Source: Thunnus maccoyii (taxonomy: Eukaryota; Chordata; Actinopteri; Scombriformes; Scombridae). Taken from it: a DNA stretch of 64,000 bases. Of the stretch, positions 1-19,686 are shown in pieces. Under the pieces are notes generated by a model. That model had not been told where the DNA came from. It saw only the letters and a list, made by a program, of their open reading frames with translations, and ran no database searches. The stretch is from assembly GCF_910596095.1 (NCBI RefSeq), contig NC_056552.1, forward strand, positions 15,263,111 through 15,327,110, in the 5' to 3' direction. How positions within the stretch are numbered: position 1 is the first letter of the stretch; the number at the start of each line of letters is the position of its first letter. The position numbers and the translations under genes are program-made.

Positions 1-558
1 TGTCCAAAATTCAGTGAAGATCAAAGAAAGTCACAGATGAATGAAACTTTCTATATTTGGCCCAAATACAGTAGTATGGGAGTGTTATTTCTGAGTCAGT
101 GTCATGGCAAAGTGTAAGATTTTCTGTTACTGTGTGAAAAGATTAATTTTAGAAAATTCATCAGTTCTGACAGAGCTTAGAGTAGAAATCTCAACAATGC
201 TAAGAAATGTATTTACGACTGTGTTCATTTTATTTTTCCATTAGCAGATTACATGTTCACCAATCAGTCAGAACAAATACAAGCACATTATTTTTATCCC
301 TATCAAATATGATAAATATGAGCTGAAAAGACCCAATAGAACCTAAATTAACACAAATTATAAAAAGTAGAAATAAAAATCTATTATTTTTTCAAAATTT
401 GCTTAAATTCCATTTAATTTGAGATAATAGAGTCTGCTGACAAAATGTAGTTAATGATGTACTATTATTGAAAAATAATAGTTACTTTACCCATCCAATC
501 AGTGAAGTAATCAATAACTCAATCACACAAATACTTAGGATAAGTAGAGTACACTTAC

Positions 559-624
559 CAGTGCAATCACTGTTACTACACTATGAAAAAGAGTCAAGGC
601 ACCAATTCCCTGAGCAGACAACAT
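559..624 (-). CDS. Candidate first coding exon of a gene running off the left edge
   Basis: On the minus strand an ATG at 624 opens 22 codons that end exactly at a strong donor (CTG|GTAAGTG, phase 0). The peptide begins MLSAQGIGALTLF and continues with a hydrophobic run, as expected for a signal peptide or membrane anchor. Upstream on the same strand (625-660) lies a short CpG-bearing stretch with TCGCGA and GACGTC, which suits a promoter and 5' UTR. No downstream exon could be identified in positions 1-555, and I do not recognise the protein. This is an inference from start codon, hydrophobicity and donor only; chance is a real alternative. Confidence 0.3.
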
Positions 625-1963
625 GACGTCTTTTCGCGAGTCAACTTTAACTAGATGTTTCGTCGACAAACAACTTTCCACTTAGACCCTCAGATCATCT
701 CATTCTCCTCAGGTTGTGTTGAAGGAACTCGTATCCCAAAGTTAGAGACTGTCCCTCTCTTGTGTCCCATTAGTGCTCCTCTTGTGTTGTTTCCTCCTGA
801 TTGTTTTTTTGTCTTTAAGGGTCTCTTAACATCCAGAAGTGATCTTTCAAAAATGTCTCCTCTTTCCAGTCTTCTCTGGACATTACTGATCAGGTGTGAA
901 TGGGCATGTGAGAGAACCTGCTGGTTCCTGTTGGGAAGAGAGAGAAGGATCACCGTGGAAGAAACCTCCTCCTTTCTTTGGAGTGTTGTCTATCAGAGAT
1001 GGGTTGGCCTTGATTGGCTGTGGCTTCCAACTCACTTAACTCTTTGTGCTCCTCTGGTGGGTCATCTGTCTTTGTTTGCCTTTCTGTCTGCCCGTCTTTG
1101 TTTGTCTCTTATAAGGCTTTTCCTAATCCCTCACTGCCTGGTGAAAAAGAAGTTTTAGCTTTTGCCATCCTTTTGATAATCCTCACTATTTAACAGTACA
1201 TGATAAAACAGAGTGTTTGCTAACATTTTAATTAATAACACACGCAAACAGCATATTGTCCGGGATTTGAGTCCATACAGTATGTTCCTCATTTGTGAAT
1301 CCATGTGCCAGGAGACTGGATCATAGGCCTATTAATGTACCCATCATCATAAATAGAAGCAGTGTGATTTAATAAACTTTGGTCCCATGGCAAGAGACCA
1401 ACATTTCTCCTCCAGTTCCCACGCTGGGACGTTTTAGAGGACACTGATACAGAACAGACTCACACTGACTCACACTGTTTGTGCCGATCAAACTGAAGTG
1501 ATAATCTGTGCTTGAGCAATACAGCAACACAAAAACTAATAGACAGAAACAAAAGGACAAATTAGGGGAAAGATATAGGCAATATTTTGGCTGATGTCTC
1601 TGTTATTTTTGAGACTAGTTGTTAAATCAGCTTTGTGTGCTGATACAGTGGTTCCCAAACTCAACCACAAACACTCAGGGGTCCTCAAGGAGCGTTCAGG
1701 TTCACATGGTTCAGGATGATTTACACATGTTCCTCAGAACTGAGCTGTTAAAGTATGAGAGGGGACTTGGGATTAATTTAAGACTAGATAATCAACAGAA
1801 AACAAATATATGTACCTGCATGGGAGGATCTTTTAATGAATAAAGGAACAACTTATCACTTTGTGAGTCCCTGACATAAAACATTTAGAAAGGATTGCTA
1901 AAACATATCTATCACCACAATGCACTATTTCAGTTCTTGCTTAAGTTCTTTTCCCCCTTTTGT

Positions 1964-1994
<31 letters not shown>
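1964..1994. repeat. (GTT)n microsatellite
   Basis: About ten tandem GTT/TTG units, flanked by a T-rich tract. A simple repeat with no visible coding role. Confidence 0.9.
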
Positions 1995-2242
1995 ATTTAT
2001 TATTTTTGATTGACTTTCTATGCGCAATTAGATACTACTGTAATGGCATGTAGACTGAGGAAAATAATAAGGCTGTAATTAGCTTTTGTATTACCCTTAT
2101 CCTTATAGTCTTATTACAATGAAAGGGCTATAATTACTTAGAATATATAATGTTTATGGGTTTTTTTATGTTTGTTTGTTTGGGGGGTTTTTGTCTCATT
2201 TTTATTCTAATTGGGTTTGATTTTGTGGGAGGGGAAAAAACA

Positions 2243-3250
2243 TAATAAATATAGCTGCAAGCAGCAATTTGCAGGAAGAAGCAGCTCAATCTGCAAAAAT
2301 TAAAGTCGTGAGCAGCAACAAGCGGGTTTCAGGCTTCACAAAGGTGAGCAAAGTTACTTCAGCTAGCATTTCAATAATTGTGTGTTCAAAGTTCCTCTGT
2401 TCATCCCTCCTTCATTGAATGTGAACGAAACTCTATGTATATGTTCAGGAGATAGTGCAAGATGTCTCCAGTGAGTTTAATCAGGATTGCTCAAAGGCAT
2501 CTTGAGTTATGAGCAAATATGTTATAGGACACGCCCACTTGCCCCAATTAATATGGCACTTCAGATCATGGTTAATACTCACCCCCAAAGCATGCACACA
2601 GAAATCGGTGGAATTCTGTTTACTGGGTTTTGAGATACATGTTTTTGGCATTTGCGACGCCCACTATGGGTCGGGCTCAAAATTCTTTGGTAGACCCACT
2701 ACCACACACAGTATGAAGACATCCAACCAAGATTTATGATGGTTTGACCAATGGTTAATGAGTTATGGCCAAGTTCCTGCTAAGCCTCGCCCTTTGCGAA
2801 GTTTTTTGATTGATAGCAGCCATGTTTTTGGGCCAGTCTTGCTCATTCGTAATAGAATCTTGTATCTCAGTCCCACAAGCTTGTATGCTAAAATTGGTGT
2901 TGATAAAGTCAAAATCCAAAAAGTAGATGTCATATTACCGTTTTTCACATTATGCAGATTAGCAAAAAATCCATCATGGCGGACTTATATGGTCCAAGAG
3001 GCTTTTCTGTAGAGCACATTGAGCTGGACTTATGTGTTAAATTTCAAGTCAACTGGACTTGCGGTGTGAGAGGCGTGGCCTTTCGAAATGTAACTTTTGG
3101 GCCTTAATTACAGCGCCATCATCTGGCCGACTTGACTCACATTTCTTGTGAAACACGTACACATCATTTCCAGCTATTGGGCCAAGTTTCATGGTTTCAG
3201 TTCATTCCAGCTCACAGAAATTTGAGCTGTTGCAGCAGAAGACAAATAAT
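2243..3250. repeat. Dispersed teleost repeat, 'tatagctgcaagcagc' type
   Basis: The stretch opens with aatatagctgcaagcagcaa and runs through phrases that I associate with a high-copy fish repeat ('cgcccactatgggtcgggctc', 'cagcgccatcatctggccga' regions) to a cagctcacagaaatttgagc tail. It has no long open frame. Edges are approximate. The class is unknown to me; it looks non-autonomous. It ends about 150 bases before the taco1 promoter motifs. Confidence 0.55.
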
Positions 3251-3392
3251 GATTGAACCCTTATTAGGAAAAAATAACATCCAAAATGTATATATTGATT
3301 TATTATTGATAAGTAAAACATTACAGTCTGTTTTTAATGGGGGGCGGAAAGAATGGCGTGTTGTTAAGCTTTTATTTTGAAATGCCTTTTTC

Positions 3393-3414
3393 TGACGTCA
3401 TCACAATCCGGAAG
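3393..3414 (+). promoter_or_regulatory. Probable taco1 promoter motifs: CRE and ETS sites
   Basis: A perfect palindromic CRE (TGACGTCA, 3393-3400) is followed eight bases later by CCGGAAG (3408-3414), a GABP/ETS-type site, about 200 bases before the taco1 start codon. This pairing is common in TATA-less promoters of nuclear genes for mitochondrial proteins. The motifs are seen directly; their use is inferred. Confidence 0.5.
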
Positions 3415-3609
3415 AGTTGGGTTCACAACAAGGACAGCAGCAGCTGCGTGGTCTCCTGACTTGTAAAACCCGTAAGTTAGAAAACTCCAGGCGTTGTTAA
3501 ATCGATATTAATGAATATATGTATAAAAGTTAAAAGCTTCACGTGCAGTCCGGCGCGTGCTGAACTCGGTCTGAGCTCCACGTGAACACACAGCAGGCTC
3601 ATTGTAACA

Positions 3610-6600
3610 ATGCATTCATTAACACTTTGCTTGAAGGGCATGACGGGGGCAGCGGTGCTGAGGGCTCTCCGGACCCTCTCCGGCAGGTTCCCAGCCCCGG
3701 TGGAGTCCGTTCTGCCGCCGGCCTCCTGCGTGCTGTTCCCGGCGTGGAGGACCTCTGCCGTCCGGACGCTGCAGCTGAGCCCCGCCTTGTGTGCGGGACA
3801 CAACAAGTGGTCAAAGGTGAAACACATAAAAGGACCCAAAGATGAGGCACGAGGAAAAATGTTTATGAAATTTGGCATGATGATAAAGATAGCTGTGAAA
3901 GGTGAGATAAAACAACTCCATGGATTTTTAATAAGTCATACATTTTAATCACAATTGGACTGTAGCTTAATTTCAATTTTGTTGTCAATTGCAGAAGGTG
4001 GACCCAACCCAGACCATAATATAAACTTAGCCCACATCCTGGAGCAGTGCAGGAGCAAGAATATGCCTAAAGCATCCATCGAGACTGCGATCAAGAGTGC
4101 GGTGGGTTGACAACATGCTGACACAAGCCCTCAGAACAGCTTCCACACTCCTTGTGAATCAATCAGTTGGGTTGAGATCTGGTGATTGTGAAGGCCTCAG
4201 CGTGTAATTCACATTATTTTCATCCTTGCCTATTTGTTATGTTCCTCTACTCATTCAGTTTTTCCATAATTTGTCACCCATCTGTACATGAAGTAGGTCT
4301 AAAGGTAACTTAATCATATAACAATACTTACATTCACTGAGCAAAAATGCTCCTTACATTTTGTCCACTCCATTAACATACACGAGGGGGGCAAAATATT
4401 AGGAACACTTTTCAATATAATGCACCCCAGTACACCACCACCACCCACGATGACCTCAATAATAAACATAAAGTAGAACTATCTCCTTTCTGACAATGTC
4501 AGCAAAAACTGAAAATGTATAAGCTTTGTAAAAGTAGAGTTTACGGCAGAGCTGTTGTATTGGATTGCATTAGATTACACAGGTGTTCCTAATAAAGTGC
4601 TTGGTGACGATATTGTGACGCTGTTAGAAATGTACTCTTCTCTCCACAGGAAAAGGCTAAACCAGCATCCCAGCACATGTTTGAAGCTCGGGGGCCCGGT
4701 GGATGCCTGATGCTCATCGAGGTCCTGACTGACAACAACTCCCGCTGCCATCAGGAAATCAAACGCCTGCTCACCAAAAATGGGTCAGTACTGGTTTACT
4801 GTAATCTTACTCTGCTGTGATTGTGCAGCTGGAATAATTCCACAGATATTTCATGTGCGTTCACCACATCGCTGTGTTAACCTGCTGGACATTCAAGATT
4901 AACCAAGCTCCATAATAGGTACATAAAAAGAACAGTAATTGGGGTTTTAAATATCTTCATGTAATTTGTTTTTAAAACTTCTCTGAAGTACATTACCTCT
5001 TATGGCAAGCCCCAAACATCTGGCACTCAAATCATGGGGAAAAAAAAAACATGACTAGCAAAACATTTAACTGGAACAGCTAAAATGTCTGTATATCAAT
5101 AAGTCATCAAAAACATGATGAGGTAACTAATCCTAACGTGTGCACTAAAACAATAGTATTATGGTACAAATGTCAGATATTTAGGATGATTTTGATGAAG
5201 AATACACTATATATGTACAACATTGCATAGATGGTGTATACAGGAAACAGTATATGATAGTAACCACTAGATGTCCCTACACATACAATGGATAGAGAGA
5301 GTAGATAACCTGTACACCATATTGTCCTAAGAAAAATGTATCTTGGACATGATCACAGTCTTTTTTTAATGTATTTGCTATAGCGATGAAGAAATGTTTG
5401 AACTTCACTATTTAAGCCTCTATCTCCCACACATATCCACATCCAATAACTGAAATTCTGGGTAAAGTATGTGAAGCAAGTCATCTGTGATTATAAAGAA
5501 AAGGCTACTTTCCATACTGCTTGTTTGTGCCGTTTATTTGCCAAAACAGAACCCACTGTCCAACAGATCTGGTCCAGCAGCATCTGCAGGGTCTTTGAGC
5601 TCAGCTGAAGAGGCAGGTTGTCCTACTGAGCAGTTGTTCTGTATTTTCCTCAAATATAGCAAACATTTTATGTCTGAGAATTGATTTATGGCAGTCGGCT
5701 CCATAAGGGAGGGTTGTCTTCCAAAAAAATTAGGATTGTTTGTCTCATTAAAAATAAATCACCAGACCTTACAAACCAAATACACAATTAATAAAACAAA
5801 ACACATTATCAAAGTACAGTATACAACAGTACTTAATTTTGAATGTTTCCTTTAAAGAAAAAATGTTAGTAGTAGGTAAAATCTACTGTTTCCAGTCAAT
5901 GTTATGAAAAGAAATAATAATAATAATAATAATCAAATCAATTGGCTAATTTTATCATAACACACAGTTATTTATTGCATTAGCTTTTGCAGGTAAAAAA
6001 AAAAACACAGCTGTCGATCTGATCATTTTTACAGCCAGCTGCATGTCACTTAGGCTTTTTAAAAAAAAAAAAAAGAGAGAAGCAACTCTATTTAGTTTGG
6101 CTTCCCAGTTAAATTCCACGTATGATTTATGCCTAAAAAAAGTCCCACAGAGATGCACATCTGTACTCGTCCACAGAGGGATGCTGTCAGATGGAGCCCG
6201 TCATAACTTCAGCAGGAGGGGGGTGGTGGTGGTGCCGGGACGAAACGTGACGACGGAGCGAGCTCTGGAACTGGCCATTGAGGCAGGAGCCGAGGATGTC
6301 CAGGAGACCGAGGATGAGGAGGAGCAGCCCCTCCTGCAGGTCAGTCAGCGGCACTGAGGCACGTGTGAAGCCACATTTTGAAAGAAATCTGGCTCGTGAC
6401 TCAACTGTCCTCAGATAAAGAGAGAGAGTTTGTTGTTGTTTATGCATTTTTAAACATATCTGTTCACCACAGTTTTCCTGCTGCAGGTTTATCTTTCAAA
6501 GTGTCACATTATTATTATCAGCATATTGCAAAATATTTACCATACCCATAACCATTTTGTTATTGGTCCTCATATCATTTGCATATATAAGTAATATGTC

Positions 6601-7233
6601 TAATACAGACCATTAAAGAGACCTGATCATCTCCTAGTAGAATTAATCATTGTATTAGAACCTTCCCATAATTTTGTACAAAAATGTTTAGTCAATTTAT
6701 TGATTTGTTGATCGATAAAAAGTTTATCTTCAACAAATTAAATAATTGTTTAATTGTTGAAGTAAATTATCAAGTAATAATGCCAAAAATTGTTGCTTTT
6801 TTTCTTTTTTAACGTCATTTTATATTGAATATCTTTTGGATAGTCTGTCGTACAAAACAAGTAATGCAAGGACGTCACTCTGGGCTCTGGGAAATTGTGT
6901 TATGCATTTTTCACTATTTTCTGATATTTTCTAGATTAAACAATTACTCGATAAAACAATACACAATTTCAGAAATAATGAAAATGAATTCCCACCTCAT
7001 TTTAATCATTTCTCTCCTTTCAGTTTATTTGTGATATGTCGGACCTGAAGAAGGTGCGGGGCTCGCTAGAGGAGCTGGGAATGCAGATCACGTCCGCTGG
7101 GTTGGAGTTTATCCCCCGCACCTTCTCCTCTCTGGACCAGGACCAGCTGGACGCTACTTCAACGCTAATAGAAGCCCTCAATGACTATCCAGACGTAGTG
7201 CGAGTCTGGGACAACATCCAGGCCCACAGCTGA
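3610..7233 (+). CDS. taco1: TACO1, translational activator of cytochrome c oxidase I
   Basis: Mitochondrial matrix protein of the YebC/TACO1 family, needed for efficient translation of COX1 mRNA by mitoribosomes. Five exons read in frame: 3610-3901, 3995-4101, 4650-4783, 6177-6339, 7024-7233, giving 301 residues (human about 297). Residues 1-62 are Arg/Ala/Leu-rich with few acidic residues, as in a mitochondrial targeting peptide. The family signature [20 protein letters not shown] occupies about 63-82. Later conserved blocks include EGGPNP, the GRGPGG-like block (here ARGPGG), AIEAGAEDV and LEFIP, in the order of human TACO1. All introns are GT-AG and phases agree. The start at 3610 gives the longest frame; an in-frame ATG at 3640 is an alternative. 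A CRE and an ETS site lie upstream. The gene appears intact. Confidence 0.95.
4332..4609. repeat. Dispersed repeat in taco1 intron 2
   Basis: Contains the phrases 'caaaatattaggaacac' and 'cacaggtgttcctaataaag' in opposite sense near the two ends, so it has inverted termini and resembles a short DNA-transposon derivative. There is no open frame. Edges are approximate. Confidence 0.55.
6690..6965. repeat. Decayed copy of the 'ggctgcaac' inverted-repeat element, taco1 intron 4
   Basis: Degenerate 'gattaat/cgataaa' ends enclose recognisable interior phrases (aaggacgtcac, ctgggctctgggaaattgtg, tttttcactattttctga). The same phrases occur in opposite orientation in the clearer copies at 52.6, 54.8 and 63.4 kb. 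It is the most divergent copy in the window, so probably an old insertion. Confidence 0.55.
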
Positions 7234-9628
7234 GAATGTCTCTGGACACTTAGTGGACACTGAAGATCTTACATGTGGAATATTTCATTTCAGAAAGGAG
7301 AAAGGATCTGCCAACAAATACCTTGTACATCAGTGGGTGATACAGCTGCCTGTCAGTGCTTGTTATGTCAACATGAAGAATAGACATTAACAGTGTGAAA
7401 ATATGAGTGTATCAGCCATTTTAATGCTGTTTGAAAGGAGAAAAAACTGAAATTATGGTCCTTGTTGAGATATAAAGTTATATTTTAACTCAAATATCTT
7501 CAGACTGCATCAATCTACAGAAGTTCTTTAGCAGTCGACCTTGAGCATACATACAGAAGCCATCCCTGAGATACACTGCCATCAGTGCTCTTCAGAATAT
7601 TCCTTTAAGTTATGATTTCAAGATGTTTTGTAAAAATGTCTTCTTTGGTGAAGCACATGAAATAACATCTGTATCTGCTCATTTGTTGGTAGAGACCCAA
7701 TTCGTCCAGTAGGTCTTTAAAGGTTAAAAGTAAGAGTAAATATTGTCAATATGATTGAAATCTTTCTCGCAGTATTAATGAGGATATTTTCTGATATAGA
7801 TAAATATCAACCAAATGTATGTAACATCACGTAAAGGATAATCAAACTGATGTTCTTTGGAATTAACTGTGTTTCATTGTTGCGTGTGGAAAACAAAAAC
7901 TTCTGTGACTAGTTTTGTTCATATTTAACTACAGCTTGCCTGGAATCATTCATTTGGACACCACAAATAATAAAATCAACAAGATTGTGCTGAAATTCTG
8001 CAAATGATGATATTGAATTATTCCCCAGCTTTAAACCTGCCATGCAGAATTTTTACATATAAGTGGCCGTCTTTTACATTCAAGCCCTTGCTAAATGAGT
8101 TCACACAATGCTGATTAAACTGATCACCACCAGGTAAATCTCTCTGTATAAGAGCTGTTGGTACTTTAGAGGGTTCATTGGCTAATCATTTATGATATCC
8201 TAGATGTAAGTATCAAGCATCAAAGTGAAATTTAACTTCTACTCTTAGAGGAAGGAAATAATATTCATGTATTAAAGAGGTACTCCAGCAATTTAGTATT
8301 GCACTTCAATAAAGTTTTGGGACTCACAAAAAAATAGAATGATAAAAATTGAAGCAGCAGAGATCGATATAAACTGACTATTAGCCTCTAGTATGGGTCA
8401 AACTCCAAAAATGCTTTATGCTTTGCATGCATATTCTCCCACTTCATAAGAAGTGTATATGTGATGCTTTAAAATCAAATATATACTGTATTTATTAAAT
8501 TAAAAAAAAACACTACAGATGGTTGAAGGTTACATCTGAAGGACGTTTTGAACCAATGTCATCACAGGTCATTACCCCCTCATATTACTGTAGTGTCAAC
8601 ATTGCAGTCAATAAGATCCCACATTAACAGTATGTATGCAACATATCGAGCGGGTGCTATACTTTTATCCAGCTGATTTAGACACCAGTTACACCAGTGT
8701 CGTATATGTAACAGCCTGAACTATATTCTGAACCCTCACCACCAAAGTCAACTGCATATAACAGCACTGAAATGGTAATTTGATGTTAACAGGAAAGTCC
8801 AGTGTAATGGCTCTGAGCCCATTTGGTCTTTTTATCAATGCTCGTCATTGATTTTCCTGTCAGCTATTTGATTTTTCCTCTCAGCTATAGCATAGCATTG
8901 ATTAGTTTCCAGTGTTGACCAATGTTGAGCAGCAACATGCGAGCTGCAGGCCAGTCCTCTGCCCTGTGCCAGAGTGGAGGGTTCAACATCGACGTCAGCA
9001 TCCACACACTGAAAACTTCAAGTACAGTTGTTTTTCCTAAATATGAACCATGAAAGAGGAGAGTGAATATTTTTGAGTTCAGTTGTACAAAAATGTTCTG
9101 AAGGATGGATATTTGAGTCATGGCTTCCTAGTGGTCAAGGTCAAAAAGGATCTGATATTCTGATCTCAACTCAGGTATGTTGTGTTTATTTTCTTTTCAT
9201 AAAACCCATTTTGGTTGAGGAATTGTGAAGCACCTATTTCTGCAATGTAAATTGTACCTTCCCTATGCAGTAACACTCTGTGAGTCAAGTATTGAGACAG
9301 TATTCCAGTATTTGAGGGCAGAGTAACTTTGGGAGGGGCACAGATAGATGAGCATTGTGGGAAATCAGAGTGGAGAGGAAATTGTTAAAGGGGGGTGCAG
9401 ACTGTTAAATGTCACTGAAAAGGTCTATTTTTGCATTAATAATGATATTTTCTAGGGCAAATTTTGAATTTTGCATCAATGTGTTACTGAGTGGTGTAAT
9501 TGTAGTAATAATAGTAGTAAGCCAGACTGATTTCCATAAAACAAAAGAAAAACTGTAAGAACAAAGAGTGCTTAGGATCTAGGTCACAAAAAAGGTAAAT
9601 ATAAATGGGTTTTTCTATTCACCTGTAG
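7234..9628. other. taco1 3' UTR and intergenic or kcnh6 intron sequence
   Basis: Begins with the taco1 3' UTR. A canonical AATAAA at 7969-7974 is a possible end of that transcript. The rest is AT-rich and I found no block that translates as the PAS/eag domain expected upstream of the channel exons that follow. A small frame starting with the ATG at 8937 (38 codons) does not run into a usable donor. So this stretch may be intron or promoter of the channel gene, but no exon can be supported. Confidence 0.5.
7969..7974 (+). other. Candidate poly(A) signal for taco1
   Basis: AATAAA about 740 bases after the taco1 stop codon. Only the hexamer is seen; cleavage here is inferred. Confidence 0.35.
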
Positions 9629-16784
<7,156 letters not shown>

Positions 16785-16945
16785 TGGCCACCGTAAAGGA
16801 GTTTCACACCAATCAGTATGACTTTATAAGTAGTCACTCTCTGCTGCTTATAGACTTTTGGAAGGAGCCAAGTGACTAGTCCAGCTCTTTGTCTCCAAAG
16901 ATTCAGCTATCAGTACATATTTTGGACAGCTAGTAATCTCCTCTT

Positions 16946-17620
16946 AAAGATATAATATGTAACTTTTCCGCATTAAAATGTCTAAAAACGACTAGAACTA
17001 TGTTATGTATTTTGTTGAGTTGTGTACTTACATTATCCCAAATGTTTCCAACAATATTCAAACCAAGAGAAATATGTAATTTTAACCAATTTTAGTCAAC
17101 AGTCCATTTCATTTGGTCGCCTGTCAATGGTGTCATATCTCCTTTGTGCATGTGGCAGCATTGTGGTTGTCTGCCAAAAGCTGTCATAAATTTACTTTTT
17201 ATCCAGTTAAGCCACATTTTTACAATACACTTTTTAGATCTTGGTCATTTTTAACTATATCTTTTAACCGGATGAAGGAGTTTAATTTAAGTCTCTTAAG
17301 TTATAAGGGAAACAAGCTGAGCAAATGTTAGCAGCAGCTCAGCTTGCAGCCTCTCTGGACATCCTGTGTCCACCGAATAGCATTGAAGAAACGCTGATTT
17401 TTGACATGAAACTACTTTATTCAGTGTTTTTACTGGTTTTAATCACCGGGTCTGTTTGTTTTGGAGAGGAGGAGACCTCTGCGGATAATTCGGCTCCCAG
17501 TGCAAACCTCCTGAACGATGAACACTGAAGGAATCCTAAGAGGGAGAAGCTGACTGCAATGACGGCAATGGTTGTTGTTTAACAATGAAGACAACAACTC
17601 CCGTGATCCCATGTTACTTC
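16946..17620 (+). repeat. Dispersed fish repeat carrying a short secreted-like ORF
   Basis: Begins near 'aaagatataatatgtaac' and ends near 'acaactcccgtgatcccatg', both of which I associate with a widely copied fish repeat. Within it, an ATG at 17406 opens 40 codons to a stop at 17526-17528. The peptide starts MKLLYSVFLLVLITGSVCFG, a convincing signal-peptide profile, and continues with an acidic tail containing EEETSADN. The class of element is not known to me. The frame may be chance or a captured exon. Confidence 0.5.
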
Positions 17621-17726
17621 ACAAGTCAAATTTTCTTAACATCTCGTTGTCCTATTTTACGCCAGTTCCATCCTGAGTAATTATTTTCCTTACTGACTAG
17701 CACAAAGCTTCTACTCAGACAGTTAT

Positions 17727-18221
17727 TTCAAGAACTGTTTTTTGAGAAATATGCTTATTCCTTTTTTTGTTAAATGAGGATTGGTACCACTCTCACATCT
17801 GTATGGTAAATATGACGTTATGGTTAGCCTAGCTTAACTTAGCACAGAGACTGGAAACATGGGGCAACAGCTAGCCTGGCTTTGTCCAAAGGTAACAAAA
17901 TCCACTGACCAGCACTTTCTAAAGCTCACTAATAAGTTATATCTTTTGCGTTTGTGTAATCTTTACAGATACTGAAGGGTAAAAACAACAAGTTGTGGTT
18001 TTACAGAGGGTTATGTGCCAGGCAATTGCTCTAGGTGAAGAAATAGTTTGGCAAGTAACCTCCTGTCTCCAGTCTTTATGCAAACCTATGCTAACCAGGT
18101 GCTGGCTGTAGCTTCATGTTTACTGTACAGATATGAGAGTGGTATCCATCTTCCCATCTATTTCTCGGCAAAAGAGCAAATAAGCATACATCCCACAATG
18201 TTGAACTATTCCTTCAAAAAA
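17727..18221. repeat. Inverted-repeat element (non-autonomous)
   Basis: The left end reads aaatatgcttattc and then ggattggtaccactctcac. The right end holds the reverse complement of the same words (gagagtggtatccatcttcc and then aaataagcatacatccc). The two arms therefore form a long imperfect stem around a core with 'ctagcctggctttgtccaaa' and 'acaagttgtggttttacaga'. This is a foldback or MITE-like family that I recognise as frequent in fish. Confidence 0.65.
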
Positions 18222-19686
18222 ATCAAACAACTGACTTTTTGGACTGACTTTTTTTTTTAACAAAAACATATAAACATTGTTAATAAGGATCTATTGAATT
18301 TGGTTACTAATGAATTGTGAGCAAGAAATGTACCTAGTAGGACAATTCACTGTTAAAGGAATGAGTTTATAATTATTCTGAATTTAGTAATTTTGTCAGT
18401 GCTCTCTTATGTACAAACTAAACAACAACACTTTTTCTAAATTACCACATATCTCTGGCTTTTCTGGGCTGAAATACCTTGCTAATTATTGGCCAACATA
18501 CATGCCAATGATGAACCAATGATCTGGCTCCAATTTGTGAAAATAGATGTATGAACAAGTGGTTTACTAAATTTATGTTTAGCAAATAGTCCCATATCAT
18601 GACCCTGTACTGAAAGCTGCAGCAGGTGTATGAAATACCCCTTGTCTGCTCTTGCGTCTTGTATTTCCCATCCAATCTTGATCCCATCTCAACAGGACTA
18701 ACAAAATTCATGAATGTCAGTTTCTAGACTGTTTAACCCACTACATTCTCTATATTATAGCGATCTTGGATGTACTTTGGGCAGTGCTCTCAGTATTATA
18801 CAGTAAAAATACATTTAGAAATGTATTCAACCTATCATTTCTAACTGTAAATCTGTACTACAGGTTCTTATCAATGTATTAATGAGTCACTTCACTGTGA
18901 GGTCATTTCTGTTGTCTAATTATAAAAGTTCTGTATAGTGGTTTTAAGTGTGAGGGACAGTATATTTTTTTATAAAATTAAAATAATGTTGCTATGAATT
19001 AAATTATTGATGCGGAAATTACAAAAAAATATGTATTATGGTCAGTTAATGAAATCACAGTACATTATTGCCCACGTTTATTGTATAAAATATATATATA
19101 GCCTATTTCTAAGTTAAAAAACAAGTTGATACATGAAAACTTAAATCCACATCAACCACATTCAGTCCCTGTTTAAATGTCATTAAAAAAGTGAATAGTT
19201 GAGAATGATGTAATGGGAACTACAAGTAAAATGCACCATGTAGCATATAAAAACAAGCATGTAACTGACTAGCTTATTTGTCTATTTTGTTTAGTTTGAA
19301 CGCTGTTGAACTTTGGTTTGTGTCTGTATATGACGAGGGATTTAACAGTCTTTTGGATACTTGAGACTTGTTTTCCATTTTTGATTGAATGCTCCTTTGC
19401 GTTTTCTGATGCAGGACATCTTATATCACAAAGTCAAGTAGTTTCCATGTTTTTAAAACGCAACAATCAGTTGAAAACCATTATCTGTATCAACATGAAT
19501 TCAATACGAACATGAATTCAACATTGCTCTGTCCTTCATAAACAAATATTTCAAATAGTTCAAATAACAAATAGTTTCCTTCAATTAAGTCATGTCGGCT
19601 TGTAAATCTGACAGAGAATGTTTTTGAGTTGTTTTGTGCCTCAGTTCTTTTTTTCCTTTTAGTTTTAGGAGTATCATGAATGCAGC

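Larger units (their letters stand above)
1..2242. other. Left flank, no confirmed gene
   Basis: AT-rich DNA with no open frame that resembles a known protein. The longest frames (655-1158 on +, 690-953 on -) overlap on opposite strands, lack splice support and match no family I recognise. The only gene-like signal is the short candidate exon at 559-624. A sequence starting near 1650 resembles the end of the 'ggttcccaa' repeat family seen again at 37.6 and 56.0 kb. Confidence 0.5.
16785..19686. other. kcnh6 3' UTR and intergenic repeats
   Basis: Starts with the kcnh6 3' UTR. Two dispersed repeats fill much of it (16946-17620 and 17727-18221). From 18230 to 19686 I see only AT-rich unique-looking sequence with short frames that match nothing I know. 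Confidence 0.5.

Noticed and set aside
655-1158. 167-codon frame on + and 87-codon frame on - in the same place
   Set aside because: Opposite-strand overlap, no domain, low-complexity composition and no splice context; treated as chance.
3477-3878. Minus-strand and alternate-frame ORFs over taco1 exon 1
   Set aside because: Shadows of the GC-rich first exon of taco1.
8937-9174. ATG frame of 38 codons and a GTATGT donor at 9175, considered as an ERG1b-like first exon
   Set aside because: The frame stops before the donor, and the frame required at the donor has an in-frame TGA at 9153-9155.
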